Assembly: GCA_000720845.1 (NCBI GenBank)
Contig: JODU01000016.1
Span: forward strand, 62,001-126,000
Direction: 5' to 3'
Length of the DNA: 64,000 bases
DNA from: Kitasatospora aureofaciens
GTDB taxonomy: Bacteria; Actinomycetota; Actinomycetes; Streptomycetales; Streptomycetaceae
The position numbers and the translations under genes are program-made. The stretch's first letter is position 1. Every line of letters starts with the position of its first letter. Of the stretch, positions 51,928 through 60,598 are shown piece after piece. The notes under the pieces were generated by a model. The model saw nothing but the letters and a program-made list of their open reading frames with translations. It did no database searches and had not been told where the DNA came from.

Positions 51928-54900
51928 TCAGATCGACTGCTGCGCGTACGAAACCAGCCGCACCGGTCCCACCAGCCCGTACTCCTGGCGCGCGACCCCT
52001 CCGAAGACCTCCGGGCGGCTCACCCGGAGCCGGTTGACGAGGGGCGTCGCGACCTCGATCTCGATCGTGTTGGTGCCCCGGCGCAGCAGCGGGCCCACGT
52101 CGACGACGGGGTTGAGCCGGTCGACCGGTTCCGCGTCGGCACCGTTGACGCTCACCCGGAACGTGTCGCTGACCTGCCCCAGCTCCAGGAGAGCGCCATG
52201 GGCGGGACTCCAGGTGCCGGGGAGGGTGACCGTGGTGCGGTAACGGCCGATGCCCGCGCAGTCCTCCAGTTCCGGAATGCTCGACCAGGGCAGGAGGGTG
52301 TCGAGCGTCAGGGTGCGGCGCACCCGTTCGGTCCGGGTCGGGCGGTCACCGGGGCGCCAGTCCTCCACCTCGACGTGCCACCGGTCCGGTTCGATCGGGC
52401 CGGGAACCGCGGGGAGGGTGGTGGTGACGGTCCGGCCCTGGGACAGCCGCGTGCGGTAGGTGCCGGCGGCTCCGGCCCGTACGGTGAGGCCGCGTGCGGT
52501 GAACAGCACCTCGTCCGCGTCCGACGAGAGGGCGTGCGGGCGGTTGCCGTGCCGGTCGCCGAACAGGCCCGGCCGCCCCAGCGCGACGACGAGCGTCTGG
52601 CCCGGCCGCAGGGCGACGCGGAAGGTCACGTCCTGACCGTCCTGGGTGTACCGGCCCACCCGTACGGCCTTGCCCGTCCAGGGGTCGAGGAGGTAGGGCA
52701 CCGCGTCGCGGCCGTGCGTGCGGCGCAGGCTGACGTCGTGGTCGATCGCGGCCACGGGCGGCTTGACGGTCTCCGCGTGCTTGCCGTTGACCAGGTAGTA
52801 GTAGTCCGCTTCCGCGGTGACGCGGTGGGCGTTCAGGAGCGTCGACGCGGCGGCGTACCGCACGTCCGGAGTGACGCCGAGCGCGGCGAGGGCGTCGCCG
52901 ACCGCGGTCTTGTCGGTGACACGGACGACGCCCGGCAGCGCGAGCAGGCGGCTGAGGACGTCGCGCAGGCGCTCGGTCTCACCGGCCGCCGGCACGCCCG
53001 GGGTAAGCGCCTGGTCGAAGCCGCCCAGGAGCACCACGGGCAGTCCGGCCCGCGCGAATCCGAGGATCCTTCGGGCGTCGGCGAGGGCGAGGGTCGGGGT
53101 GGAGCCGTGGAAGAAGTCGCCCTCGACGAAGAGCGCCTTGTAGGCGGGTCCGTCCGGGGCGAGCCGCCCGCCGGAGACGGTGGCGTTCGGCAGGTCGAGG
53201 AGCGGACCGCTGAGGAACTGGTGCGTCCACCCGAGCGGGACGCCGGTCGAGGTGAACCAGGATGCGCCGATGCCCGTGGCCGTGTAGCCGGTCTGCCGGA
53301 AGACGGCGACGTCCGCGCGGGCCGTGCCCGACTGCAGCACGGCGTGGACGCGGCCGAGGTAGCCGGAGATGTCCCCGGCGTGCCGCCAGGTCGGCTGCCG
53401 AGGCCCCCACGACTCGCCGTACCCCGGCGCGCCGTTGTAGGGGCTGAACGCGGCGAAGCCGGGCCACTGGGCCTCCGGAGCGCTCGCGTACGAGAAGCCG
53501 TGCATCACCGTCTGGTTGACGCCCGCCGCGTAGGCCCCGCCCATGGTGCGCAGCACGCGGTCCCATGTGGTGCCGTAGGCCGAGCCGTTGTAGGCACCGG
53601 CCTCGCAGGACAGAACGGTGTGCCCCGCCATGTCCCGGCCGCCGGCCAGGCACCGGTAGTCGTCCAGGTTCTTGAAGCCGAGGGACTCCCCCTCCGCGAT
53701 GTCGAGGATCGCCGCGGTGGCGATGGCGTCGGTCTGCAGGCCGTACGGCTGGGCGCGCAGGGCCATGCCGAGGGAGTGCGCCCAGTCCCGGAGCGCGCCC
53801 ACGTGGTGCCGGTTGAACAGGTCGGAGACCGTGGCCCAGAAGTCGTGCCGGATCTGCCGGGTCAGCTGGGCCTCGAAGGCGAACACCTGGTTGCTGTCGT
53901 CGAGGACGAGGGCGGGCAGGCAGGGCAGCAGCGGTCGGCCCGTGCGCTGCTCGAAGGCCTCGGGCAGACGTGCCGTCCAGACCAGTGCCTCGGACTCCAG
54001 TTCCACCGAGTCCTCGAAGAAGGCACCGCCCGCGGCCTTCAGCAGGCGTCGCAGTGGGCCGGTGAGGACATGGCGCTCCCAGTAGTCGGTGACGGCGGTG
54101 GTGCCCGCGGCGCTCAGGTGGTCGACGACGAAGGCGGCGGGAGTGGAGTGCGGCCCGGATTCCGGCTGCTGTCCCGAGCCCCGCTGCCAGTAGGAGATCA
54201 GCATCCACTCGCCGTCCGCGGGTGCCGTCCAGGTAAGAGCGCCGTCGGCGACGGTGTCCGTGAGGTCGCGGACGCTGCCCGGGTCGAGGCCGGTCTCCTT
54301 GCGGGTGGAGTTGGCGGGGTCGACGCGGGCGGCCTGGACGGCGAGGAGGTGCTGGGCGCGGACGCCGGACGCCGCCTCGTGGACGGGCGCGGGTACGGGC
54401 CCTCGGTACGTGGCCCCGGCGGCCAGCGAGGTGTGCCCGTGGGCGAGTTCCTTGGCGGCCGCCTCGTCGTCGGGGGTGACTCCGGGGACGGCCACGGGCC
54501 AGCTGGGGCCGAGGGTGAGGTCGACGGTGAGGCCGCGTCGCACGGCGCGGCGCAGGGCGGCCTCGACGCCGTCGCGCCAGGGTCTGCTGCCCCAGCCATG
54601 GTGGGTGGTGTCCAGGAGCGACTTGTCCCGGATGCTGTGGTGGACGGCGGCGATCTCGGCTCCGCCGAATCCGGCGTCCGCGATCTGGTCGATCTCGCGG
54701 GCCACCTCGTCCGGGTCGACCAGACCGTCCGGCCACCACCAGCGGAACTTCGGGCGCACCGACCGGGCGGGGTCGGTGAACCACCGGGCCGAGCCGGGCG
54801 CCCGGTCGGCGGCGGCCGGTCCGGCGGGGAGGGCGGCGGCGCCGGGAGAGGCGGTGACCGCGGTGGCGGTCACCCCCGCGGTCACCGCGGCGGCCAGCAC

Positions 54901-54945
54901 CGCGCGCCGGGACATCCCGCCACGCTGCGAGACGAGTTCGTGCAT
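51928..54945 (-). CDS. Second exported GH106-like alpha-L-rhamnosidase
   Basis: A 1005-residue protein with a Tat signal (MSRRAVLAAAVTAGVTATAV). Barrel segments are PKFRWWWPDGLVDPDEVARE, IDQIADAGFGGAEIAAVHHS, GLTVDLTLGPSWPVAVPG, DSVELESEALVWTARLPEAF, EGESLGFKNLDDYRCLAGGR and GVNQTVMHGFSYASAPEAQW. The C-terminal 200 residues are beta-sandwich, ending with a galactose-binding-like domain (LLELGQVSDTFRVSVNGADA). It differs from the downstream GH106-like protein by lacking the inserted sandwich, so the two probably have different linkages. It has its own promoter and operator. ATG 54945 is used; ATG 54915 would start directly at the Tat motif. Confidence 0.83.
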   Translation of the reverse strand: MHELVSQRGGMSRRAVLAAAVTAGVTATAVTASPGAAALPAGPAAADRAPGSARWFTDPARSVRPKFRWWWPDGLVDPDEVAREIDQIADAGFGGAEIAAVHHSIRDKSLLDTTHHGWGSRPWRDGVEAALRRAVRRGLTVDLTLGPSWPVAVPGVTPDDEAAAKELAHGHTSLAAGATYRGPVPAPVHEAASGVRAQHLLAVQAARVDPANSTRKETGLDPGSVRDLTDTVADGALTWTAPADGEWMLISYWQRGSGQQPESGPHSTPAAFVVDHLSAAGTTAVTDYWERHVLTGPLRRLLKAAGGAFFEDSVELESEALVWTARLPEAFEQRTGRPLLPCLPALVLDDSNQVFAFEAQLTRQIRHDFWATVSDLFNRHHVGALRDWAHSLGMALRAQPYGLQTDAIATAAILDIAEGESLGFKNLDDYRCLAGGRDMAGHTVLSCEAGAYNGSAYGTTWDRVLRTMGGAYAAGVNQTVMHGFSYASAPEAQWPGFAAFSPYNGAPGYGESWGPRQPTWRHAGDISGYLGRVHAVLQSGTARADVAVFRQTGYTATGIGASWFTSTGVPLGWTHQFLSGPLLDLPNATVSGGRLAPDGPAYKALFVEGDFFHGSTPTLALADARRILGFARAGLPVVLLGGFDQALTPGVPAAGETERLRDVLSRLLALPGVVRVTDKTAVGDALAALGVTPDVRYAAASTLLNAHRVTAEADYYYLVNGKHAETVKPPVAAIDHDVSLRRTHGRDAVPYLLDPWTGKAVRVGRYTQDGQDVTFRVALRPGQTLVVALGRPGLFGDRHGNRPHALSSDADEVLFTARGLTVRAGAAGTYRTRLSQGRTVTTTLPAVPGPIEPDRWHVEVEDWRPGDRPTRTERVRRTLTLDTLLPWSSIPELEDCAGIGRYRTTVTLPGTWSPAHGALLELGQVSDTFRVSVNGADAEPVDRLNPVVDVGPLLRRGTNTIEIEVATPLVNRLRVSRPEVFGGVARQEYGLVGPVRLVSYAQQSI

Positions 54946-54988
54946 GAGTGCGCCCCAGGGTTTCGGAGGAGATTCCGTGCATCAGAAG

Positions 54989-55052
54989 GATTGAATCGTT
55001 TCAATCCCATGTGAACGCGGGAACGGTAAGCCGAGGCGATCATGGGGGTCAA
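54989..55052 (-). promoter_or_regulatory. Promoter and TTGAATCGTTTCAA operator of the second GH106-like gene
   Basis: TTGACC (55052-55047), 18 bp, TACCGT (55028-55023) on the minus strand. The operator GATTGAATCGTTTCAATC (54989-55006) starts 16 bp past the -10 box and is palindromic at 16 of 18 positions around a central CG, the LacI-family form. Confidence 0.75.
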
Positions 55053-55213
55053 GACATGTCGCGCCGGTAACTTCCGCGCAGGCGTGGCGTCGGCACCCCC
55101 TCACCGGCGCGGCGCGTTCACCCGGAACCCGGCCGGACGACACCGGATAGCATGCACACGGCTCCGGGGACGGGCCCCGGAGGGGTGTGGTTCTTCAGAG
55201 GTTGGGGGTCCGC

Positions 55214-55642
55214 ATGGTCGCGGGTCGTGTGGTGCGTTTCGACAGTACGCGGGGCTACGGGTTCATCGCGCCCAAGGACGGCGGCGAGGACATCTTCCTG
55301 CACGTGAACGATCTGCTCATGCCCGAGGAGTACGTGCGCGCCGGTCTGGTCGTGGAGTTCGAGGTGGAGAGCGGTGAGCGAGGTCTCAAGGCCTCGGACA
55401 TCCGGCTCCCCGAGGGCGAACGGCACAAGCCCGCGCGCCGCCACCAGGACGCCGCACCCAGGGCCGTGCCGTCCGACGAGAGCGGCCAGCCGCTGTGCGA
55501 TGTGCTGAGCACCGACGAGTACCGGCGTGACGTGACGGAACTGCTGCTGACCGCGAGTCCGCAGTTGACCGCGGAGCAGATCCTCACCATCCGCGGCGCA
55601 CTCCTGAAGTTCGGCGAGGGCCACGGCTGGATCGAGGACTGA
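55214..55642 (+). CDS. Cold-shock-domain RNA-binding protein with C-terminal extension
   Basis: A 142-residue protein. Residues 1-66 are a cold-shock domain: GRVVRFDSTRGYGFIAPKDG with RNP1 (GYGFI) and GEDIFLHVNDLL with RNP2 (DIFLHV). The remaining 75 residues (LCDVLSTDEYRRDVTELLLT, TAEQILTIRGALLKFGEGHG) are a predicted helical module absent from classic 67-residue Csp proteins. It likely binds single-stranded RNA or DNA. ATG 55214 has GGGGG upstream; an in-frame GTG at 55187 would add nine residues that do not fit the fold. Monocistronic. Confidence 0.9.
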   Translation: MVAGRVVRFDSTRGYGFIAPKDGGEDIFLHVNDLLMPEEYVRAGLVVEFEVESGERGLKASDIRLPEGERHKPARRHQDAAPRAVPSDESGQPLCDVLSTDEYRRDVTELLLTASPQLTAEQILTIRGALLKFGEGHGWIED

Positions 55643-55699
55643 GCCAGCGCGCGTCTCTTTGATGGGTTGGTCAGTTGATCGGATGTGTCCGTCCGATGA

Positions 55700-55888
55700 G
55701 TGATCACCGATGCGATGTGGGACCGGATCGAGCCGCTGATGCCGGTCGATCCGGTCCGCGGTCAGCGGTGGGCCGATCACCGCCGAACCTTGCAGGCCAT
55801 CGCGTGGAAGTACCGCACCTGCTCGCCCTGGCGGGACCTGCCGGACGAGTTCGGCCCGTCACGCCGTCCTCGTCGTCTGCCTCGCTGA
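55700..55888 (+). pseudogene. Truncated IS5-family transposase remnant
   Basis: The first 53 codons (ITDAMWDRIEPLMPVDPVRG, QRWADHRRTLQAIAWKYRTC, SPWRDLPDEFGP) match the start of IS5-group transposases with the DUF4096 entry domain. Similarity stops at about 55858 and the frame ends at 55888. No DDE catalytic region or second terminal repeat was found. It is a scar of an old insertion. Confidence 0.85.
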
Positions 55889-55936
55889 AGGCGTACTTGA
55901 GCATGCGGTTGTCCGACGGAACCTTGGTGAGGGTCC

Positions 55937-56112
55937 TCACCCCCGTGCTGTGGCAAGCATGTCGAGCGAGATCTGCCACAGGCGGGCGGCCGCCTCAGGG
56001 TCGAGGGCATGTGCGGCGACGCCCTGCGTGGGCTTGTCCGGGGCGAACGGCAAGGCCTCGTTGCAGTACTCGAAGTAGCGGGGTGATTCGTCGCGAAACG
56101 CAGCTCCCGTCC
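55937..56112 (-). pseudogene. C-terminal fragment of a short-chain dehydrogenase
   Basis: On the minus strand a frame reading FRDESPRYFEYCNEALPFAP, then KPTQGVAAHALDPEAAARLW, QISLDMLATARG, stop, matches the last 55 residues of retinol-dehydrogenase/daunorubicin-ketoreductase-like SDRs. No start or Rossmann core precedes it; upstream sequence (56112-56296) has no recognisable coding content. The fragment abuts the IS5 remnant, which probably removed the rest. Confidence 0.7.
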
Positions 56113-56296
56113 CTCCGGGGGCCGCGCCTCCGGAACCGCCGCGACACCGGCGGCTGCACGGCCGAGCCGGGCGGAGGGCGGTGCGTCGTCCCGGCCGTCG
56201 ACGGCGGCGATGCCGTGGTCTGCCTTCCTGGTGACGGGCACCGGGGCGACGAGTTCCTGCCGACGGCCCAGGCCTGCTGCCCGGCGCAGGCGTGAT

Positions 56297-57064
56297 TCAC
56301 GGCCCCGCGGCCCGGGAGATCGCCAGACTCGCCCTGCGCAGCGCCGTCACGGCCGCGGTACGGGGTCCGCCCTCGTCGGGTGCGACCAGCGACAAAGCGC
56401 CCAGTGCGTCGCCGCGACGATTCAGGATCGGGGCGGCGACGGTCGACATGGCGGTGGGCCCGGAGCGCAGTGGGTTGGGCACCGTCACGGCGCAGACGCC
56501 GTCTCTGCGGACGGTGGCCAGGAGCCGGCGGACGCAGGCCGCGTCGTCCGCGTCGGCCAGTGCTTCCTTCCGAATCCGCCCGGGGGCGTGCGCCAGCAGG
56601 GCGATGCCGATGCCGGTCCCGATGAGCGGGAGGCGTCCACCGACCCGGTACTTGACCGCCGCCGCGCCCCTTGCAGACAGCCGCTCCACCAGAACAGCCT
56701 CGTCGCCGTCGCGCACGGCGAGGAGGATGTGCTGGCCGGTGACCCGGTGCAGGTCCTGCATGAACGGCAGCGCGGTGGCGCGCAGTCCGTGGCCGCGGGG
56801 TGCCAGCGAGGCGATCTCGAGAAGTTGCAGGCCGACGACGAAGTCGCCGTTGTCGAGGCGTTCGAGGGCTCCGACGTCCGTCAGCTGGGCCGCAATCCGG
56901 GACGTGGTGCTCTTCGGAAGGCCCGCCCGGGCCGCGAGTGTGTGCAGTGCCAGGCCCTCGCCGGCCTCGGAGAAGGCACCCAGGACCCGGAAGGCCCGCT
57001 CCAGGACCGGCTCGCCGCGCAACGGCCTGCCCGAGTGGGGGACTTGTACCGGCGTTCCACTCAT
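56297..57064 (-). CDS. IclR-family regulator
   Basis: A 255-residue IclR protein: winged helix (VLERAFRVLGAFSEAGEGLA, AARAGLPKSTTSRIAAQLTD) and effector domain (LLAVRDGDEAVLVERLSARG, GTGIGIALLAHAPGRIR, STVAAPILNRRGDALGALSL). A TATTAT -10-like box lies at 57101-57106 on the minus strand; there is no clear ribosome-binding site. It is divergent from the alpha/beta hydrolase gene, its likely target. Confidence 0.92.
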   Translation of the reverse strand: MSGTPVQVPHSGRPLRGEPVLERAFRVLGAFSEAGEGLALHTLAARAGLPKSTTSRIAAQLTDVGALERLDNGDFVVGLQLLEIASLAPRGHGLRATALPFMQDLHRVTGQHILLAVRDGDEAVLVERLSARGAAAVKYRVGGRLPLIGTGIGIALLAHAPGRIRKEALADADDAACVRRLLATVRRDGVCAVTVPNPLRSGPTAMSTVAAPILNRRGDALGALSLVAPDEGGPRTAAVTALRRASLAISRAAGP

Positions 57065-57218
57065 CGGAATCGGCGGTGCGCGTCGTCGGCCACGGTTCGA
57101 ATAATAGCTCGTGACGTGCCACCCGGTGAGGGCGGCCGCCGGCTCTGATCACCGGCGCCGGGCCGGGGGAAGCGCCGTCCTCCCGTAACGACGGGCAGCA
57201 CAGACCGAGGAGACCACA

Positions 57219-58148
57219 ATGGTGACCAGCCCCGCGCTGCGCGACGTCCACGTCCCGCACGCCTACCCCGAACAGCAGGTCGATCTCGGCGAGATCACCA
57301 TGAACTACGCCGAGGCCGGTGACCCGGACCGGCCCGCCGTGCTGCTGATCCCCGAGCAGACGGGATCCTGGTGGTCGTACGAAGAGGCCATGGGCCTCCT
57401 CGCCGAGCACTTCCACGTCTACGCCGTCGACCTGCGGGGCCAGGGGCGCAGCAGTTGGACCCCGAAGCGCTACAGCCTGGACAACTTCGGCAACGACCTG
57501 GTCCGGTTCATCGCCCTGGTGGTGAAGCGGCCCGTCGTCGTCGCGGGCAATTCCTCCGGCGGCGTCCTCGCGGCGTGGCTGTCGGCATACTCCATGCCCG
57601 GTCAGCTCCGGGGCGTCCTGTGCGAGGACCCTCCACTCTTCGCGTCCGAACTCGTCCCCGCGCGCGGTCACTCGGTCCGGCAAGCGGCGGGTCCGGTGTT
57701 CGAGCTCTTCCGCACCTACCTCGGCGACCAGTGGAATGTGGGTGACTGGGAGGGGTTCTGCCGCGCGGCCGGCACCTCGTCGTCGCCGATGGCGCGGTCC
57801 TTCGTGGCGGACGTGATCCCGCAGCACCTCAAGGAGTACGACCCGGAATGGGCCCGGGCCTTCTACGAGGGGACCGTCGGGCTGAACTGCCCGCACGAGC
57901 GCATGCTGGGCCAGGTCAGAACGCCGGTGCTCCTCACGCACCACATGCGCGGCGCCGACCCGGAGACGGGGAACCTGCTCGGGGCCCTCTCCGACGAACA
58001 GGCCGTGCACGCCAGGCGGTTGATAGAGTCGGCGGGGGTGAAGGTCGACTACGAGTCGGTGCCGGAGGCGTCACACATGATGCACCAGTCCGAGCCGGCG
58101 CGGTACGCCGAGATCTTCACGCGGTGGGCGGCCACACTGGCCCCGTGA
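57219..58148 (+). CDS. Alpha/beta hydrolase
   Basis: A 309-residue hydrolase. The nucleophile elbow is VVVAGNSSGGVLAAWLSAY (Ser in GNSSGG), the catalytic His is in VPEASHMMHQSEP, and the oxyanion region is LLIPEQTGSWWSYEEAMGLL. The cap segment LGDQWNVGDWEGFCRAAGTS is variable. It could be an esterase, lactonase or epoxide-type enzyme. CCGAGGAGACC precedes ATG 57219. Divergent from the IclR gene. Confidence 0.9.
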   Translation: MVTSPALRDVHVPHAYPEQQVDLGEITMNYAEAGDPDRPAVLLIPEQTGSWWSYEEAMGLLAEHFHVYAVDLRGQGRSSWTPKRYSLDNFGNDLVRFIALVVKRPVVVAGNSSGGVLAAWLSAYSMPGQLRGVLCEDPPLFASELVPARGHSVRQAAGPVFELFRTYLGDQWNVGDWEGFCRAAGTSSSPMARSFVADVIPQHLKEYDPEWARAFYEGTVGLNCPHERMLGQVRTPVLLTHHMRGADPETGNLLGALSDEQAVHARRLIESAGVKVDYESVPEASHMMHQSEPARYAEIFTRWAATLAP

Positions 58149-58574
58149 CCGGGCGCCGCGCGGGCAGGCACGGCCGGGCCCGGAGCGCAGGAGCTCCACG
58201 GCCGGCCGGGGGGCGGGTGCGCGTGACCGATCGGGCCGTCGTTCTGCCTGGCCTCGGCCCACGGCCTCCTGGCGTTCCCCTCCCCCTGCGAGGTCTGCCC
58301 GCTCGGCATCGTGCGCGCACGAGCGAAGTCGGCCAGCGCGCGGAGTCACCCCCGCTCGTCGCCCGCTTGTCCGTACACGGGCGGCACGATGTCGGCGATT
58401 CGGCCAACCTCCGTACTCTCCGCCCCTGTTGTCCCGCACGGGTCCGTGCATCCGGCACGGACCGACACGCGCCGCGGTTCGGGTTCCCGACCGCGACCGA
58501 AACACATGTGTTCGATACCCCGGCCCGGTCGTTGAGCTTCCCGACCACGCTCGACGACCGTCAAGGGGGACCCA
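58149..58574. other. Gene-free region with alternative hairpins before the ABC exporter gene
   Basis: No convincing gene is visible in these 426 bases. A perfect 9-bp hairpin, GGTCCGTGC-ATCCG-GCACGGACC, lies at 58441-58463. Its left arm can instead pair with the GCACGG just upstream (58436-58441), giving two mutually exclusive stems. This could be an attenuator for the downstream gene, or simply a terminator. No small precursor peptide with a leader motif was found. Confidence 0.4.
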
Positions 58575-60464
58575 TTGACCTCGACCGCCGCCAACGGACA
58601 GCAGACCCCCACGCCGCCTCCACCGCCGCCGGCGGAGATCACGTACAGCGGGCGGTACTCCGTCAATCCACTCGCCGAGGCCTCCTTCCGGCGGATGTGC
58701 GCGCAGATCCCCGCCGTCCTGAGCCGGATCGCACGGCTGTCGTGGCGGACCGACCGGCGGGCCGTGCAGCTGCTGCTCGGCTGCCAGGTGGTCACCGGTG
58801 TCTCCGCCGCCGTGCTGCTGACCGCCACCGCCCGCGCCATGAAGCCCGTCCTCGGCGACGGCTCAGCCGCCGACCGGCTGCACGGCGCGGTGCCGGCGCT
58901 GTTGGTGGTGGCGCTCGCCGCCGCGCTGGGCCGCGGTACGGCGGCGGTGGCCACCTACGCCGAGCGGCGGATCACCCCCCGGCTGACGACGGAGACGGAC
59001 AGCGCGCTGGTCGAGGCCGTGTGCCGAGTGGAAGCGTCCGCGTACGCGCAGGAGGGTTTCTCGGACCGGCACGAGGCCGCCGAGATGGGGGTGATCCGCA
59101 CCCAGGTGATGGTCACCGACGCCCAGCGGTTCCTGTCCGCGCTGATCCGGATGGTCACGGCCGGCGGCGTGCTGTCGGCGCTCAACCCGCTGATGCTGCC
59201 GCTGCTCCTGCTCGCCGTGCTGCCGGCCGGTGTGGGTGCGGTCCTCACCGCACGGGTCGACTACGAGGTCCACTACGCCAACATCGCCGACCGCAACGTA
59301 CGCGGCATGATGCGCTGGTGGGCGACCACGTCGAAGTACGGCGACGAGGTGCGCGCCAACTCCATGACCGACTACCTCGTCCACTGGTACCGGGCCCTGT
59401 CCGACCGGTGCGACCGGCGCACCCTGGCCGCCGCGCCCCGTACCCTGCGGATCGCGGTGCTGTCCGCGTCGGCCGGCGGCGTCTTCCTCGTCGCGACCTG
59501 GGGTGCCCTCGCCTGGCTGGCGGTCTCGGGCCGGATCGAACTCGCGGTCGCGGCCACGGCCGTCATCGCCGTGCAGACCACGCTCGCCGCACTCTCCCAA
59601 GTCGTCGTCAACGGGGCCGCGGTCTTCCACACCAGCCTCTACCTGAGCGACATGCAGGCGTTCCTCGACGACGCCGCGGCCCGTGTCCCGCGACGCGGAC
59701 CCGGCAGGCACCGAGCGCCGACCGAGCGGATCCGGCTCGAGGAAGTCGTCTACCAGTACCCGGGCAAGGACAAGCCCGCCGTCGACGGCGTCTCCCTCAC
59801 CCTGGAGCGCGGTCAGATCCTCGCGATCGTCGGGGCGAACGGCTCGGGCAAGTCCACCCTGACCCGGCTGCTGACCGGCATCTACCTGCCGGACAAGGGA
59901 CGGGTCACCTGGAACGGCACCGACCTCGCCGAGATGGACCCCGCGACCGTATGGGCGCACATCGGTCTGGTGCCGCAGATCTTCGCCCAGTGGCCGATGC
60001 CGGTCCGCGAGAACGTCACCCTCGGCCAGCCGCGCAGCCACGACGACGCCCCGGTGTGGGAGGCCCTGGAGGCGGTCGGCCTGCGCGAAACGGTCGACGG
60101 CCTCCCGGCCGGCCTGGACACCCTGCTGTCCCGTGACGTCTTCGGAGGCACCGAACTCTCGGGCGGCCAGTGGCAGCGCGTGGCGTGCTCCAGGGCCCTG
60201 TACCGCCGCCCCGGGCTGCTGATCCTGGACGAACCCACGTCCCAGATGGACCCCCGCGGTGAGCACCAGATCTTCGAGCAGATCAAGACGATCGCCGCCG
60301 AGCGCATCACCATCGTGGTCACCCACCGCCTGGAGAACACGAAGATCGCGGATCACATCGTCGTCATGGAGCACGGCCGGATCACCGAGCAGGGCCGCTA
60401 CGACGACCTCGTCCACGCCGGTGGCACCTTCGCCGAACTCCTCAGACTCTCCCAGGACCGCTGA
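58575..60464 (+). CDS. ABC exporter, fused membrane and ATP-binding domains
   Basis: A 629-residue half-transporter. A Pro-rich leader is followed by six helices (about residues 60-370), including AVQLLLGCQVVTGVSAAVLL, LLVVALAAALGRGTAAVA and VATWGALAWLAVSGRIELAV. The nucleotide-binding domain has Walker A GANGSGKST, Q-loop GLVPQIF, signature LSGGQWQR, Walker B LLILDEP and switch VTHRLEN. It starts at TTG 58575 after AAGGGGGA. Similar exporters occur beside lanthipeptide or other natural-product genes, but none is seen here, so the cargo is unknown. Confidence 0.92.
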   Translation: MTSTAANGQQTPTPPPPPPAEITYSGRYSVNPLAEASFRRMCAQIPAVLSRIARLSWRTDRRAVQLLLGCQVVTGVSAAVLLTATARAMKPVLGDGSAADRLHGAVPALLVVALAAALGRGTAAVATYAERRITPRLTTETDSALVEAVCRVEASAYAQEGFSDRHEAAEMGVIRTQVMVTDAQRFLSALIRMVTAGGVLSALNPLMLPLLLLAVLPAGVGAVLTARVDYEVHYANIADRNVRGMMRWWATTSKYGDEVRANSMTDYLVHWYRALSDRCDRRTLAAAPRTLRIAVLSASAGGVFLVATWGALAWLAVSGRIELAVAATAVIAVQTTLAALSQVVVNGAAVFHTSLYLSDMQAFLDDAAARVPRRGPGRHRAPTERIRLEEVVYQYPGKDKPAVDGVSLTLERGQILAIVGANGSGKSTLTRLLTGIYLPDKGRVTWNGTDLAEMDPATVWAHIGLVPQIFAQWPMPVRENVTLGQPRSHDDAPVWEALEAVGLRETVDGLPAGLDTLLSRDVFGGTELSGGQWQRVACSRALYRRPGLLILDEPTSQMDPRGEHQIFEQIKTIAAERITIVVTHRLENTKIADHIVVMEHGRITEQGRYDDLVHAGGTFAELLRLSQDR

Positions 60465-60598
60465 CTCGCCCGTGGTCACGGGCCGCCGGGTTCCCCACCC
60501 TGACGCCGCACGCGATCGGCACCGCGGGCGGACCCTGCGAGATCCTGGGCACCTTGGACCGCGACGCCCAGGACATGGCCGGGTGACGGTGAGGGGCG

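Noticed and set aside
51925..55014. 1029-codon plus-strand frame opposite the second GH106-like gene
   Set aside because: Antisense shadow; no motif, and start and stop do not relate to any promoter or ribosome-binding site.
58149..60464. Lanthipeptide or other natural-product cluster around the ABC exporter
   Set aside because: No precursor peptide, modification enzyme or immunity gene was found on either side.
60465..60598. Short plus-strand frame after the ABC exporter (ends AQDMAG)
   Set aside because: Only about 30 codons without start or recognisable domain; could be a remnant but cannot be supported.
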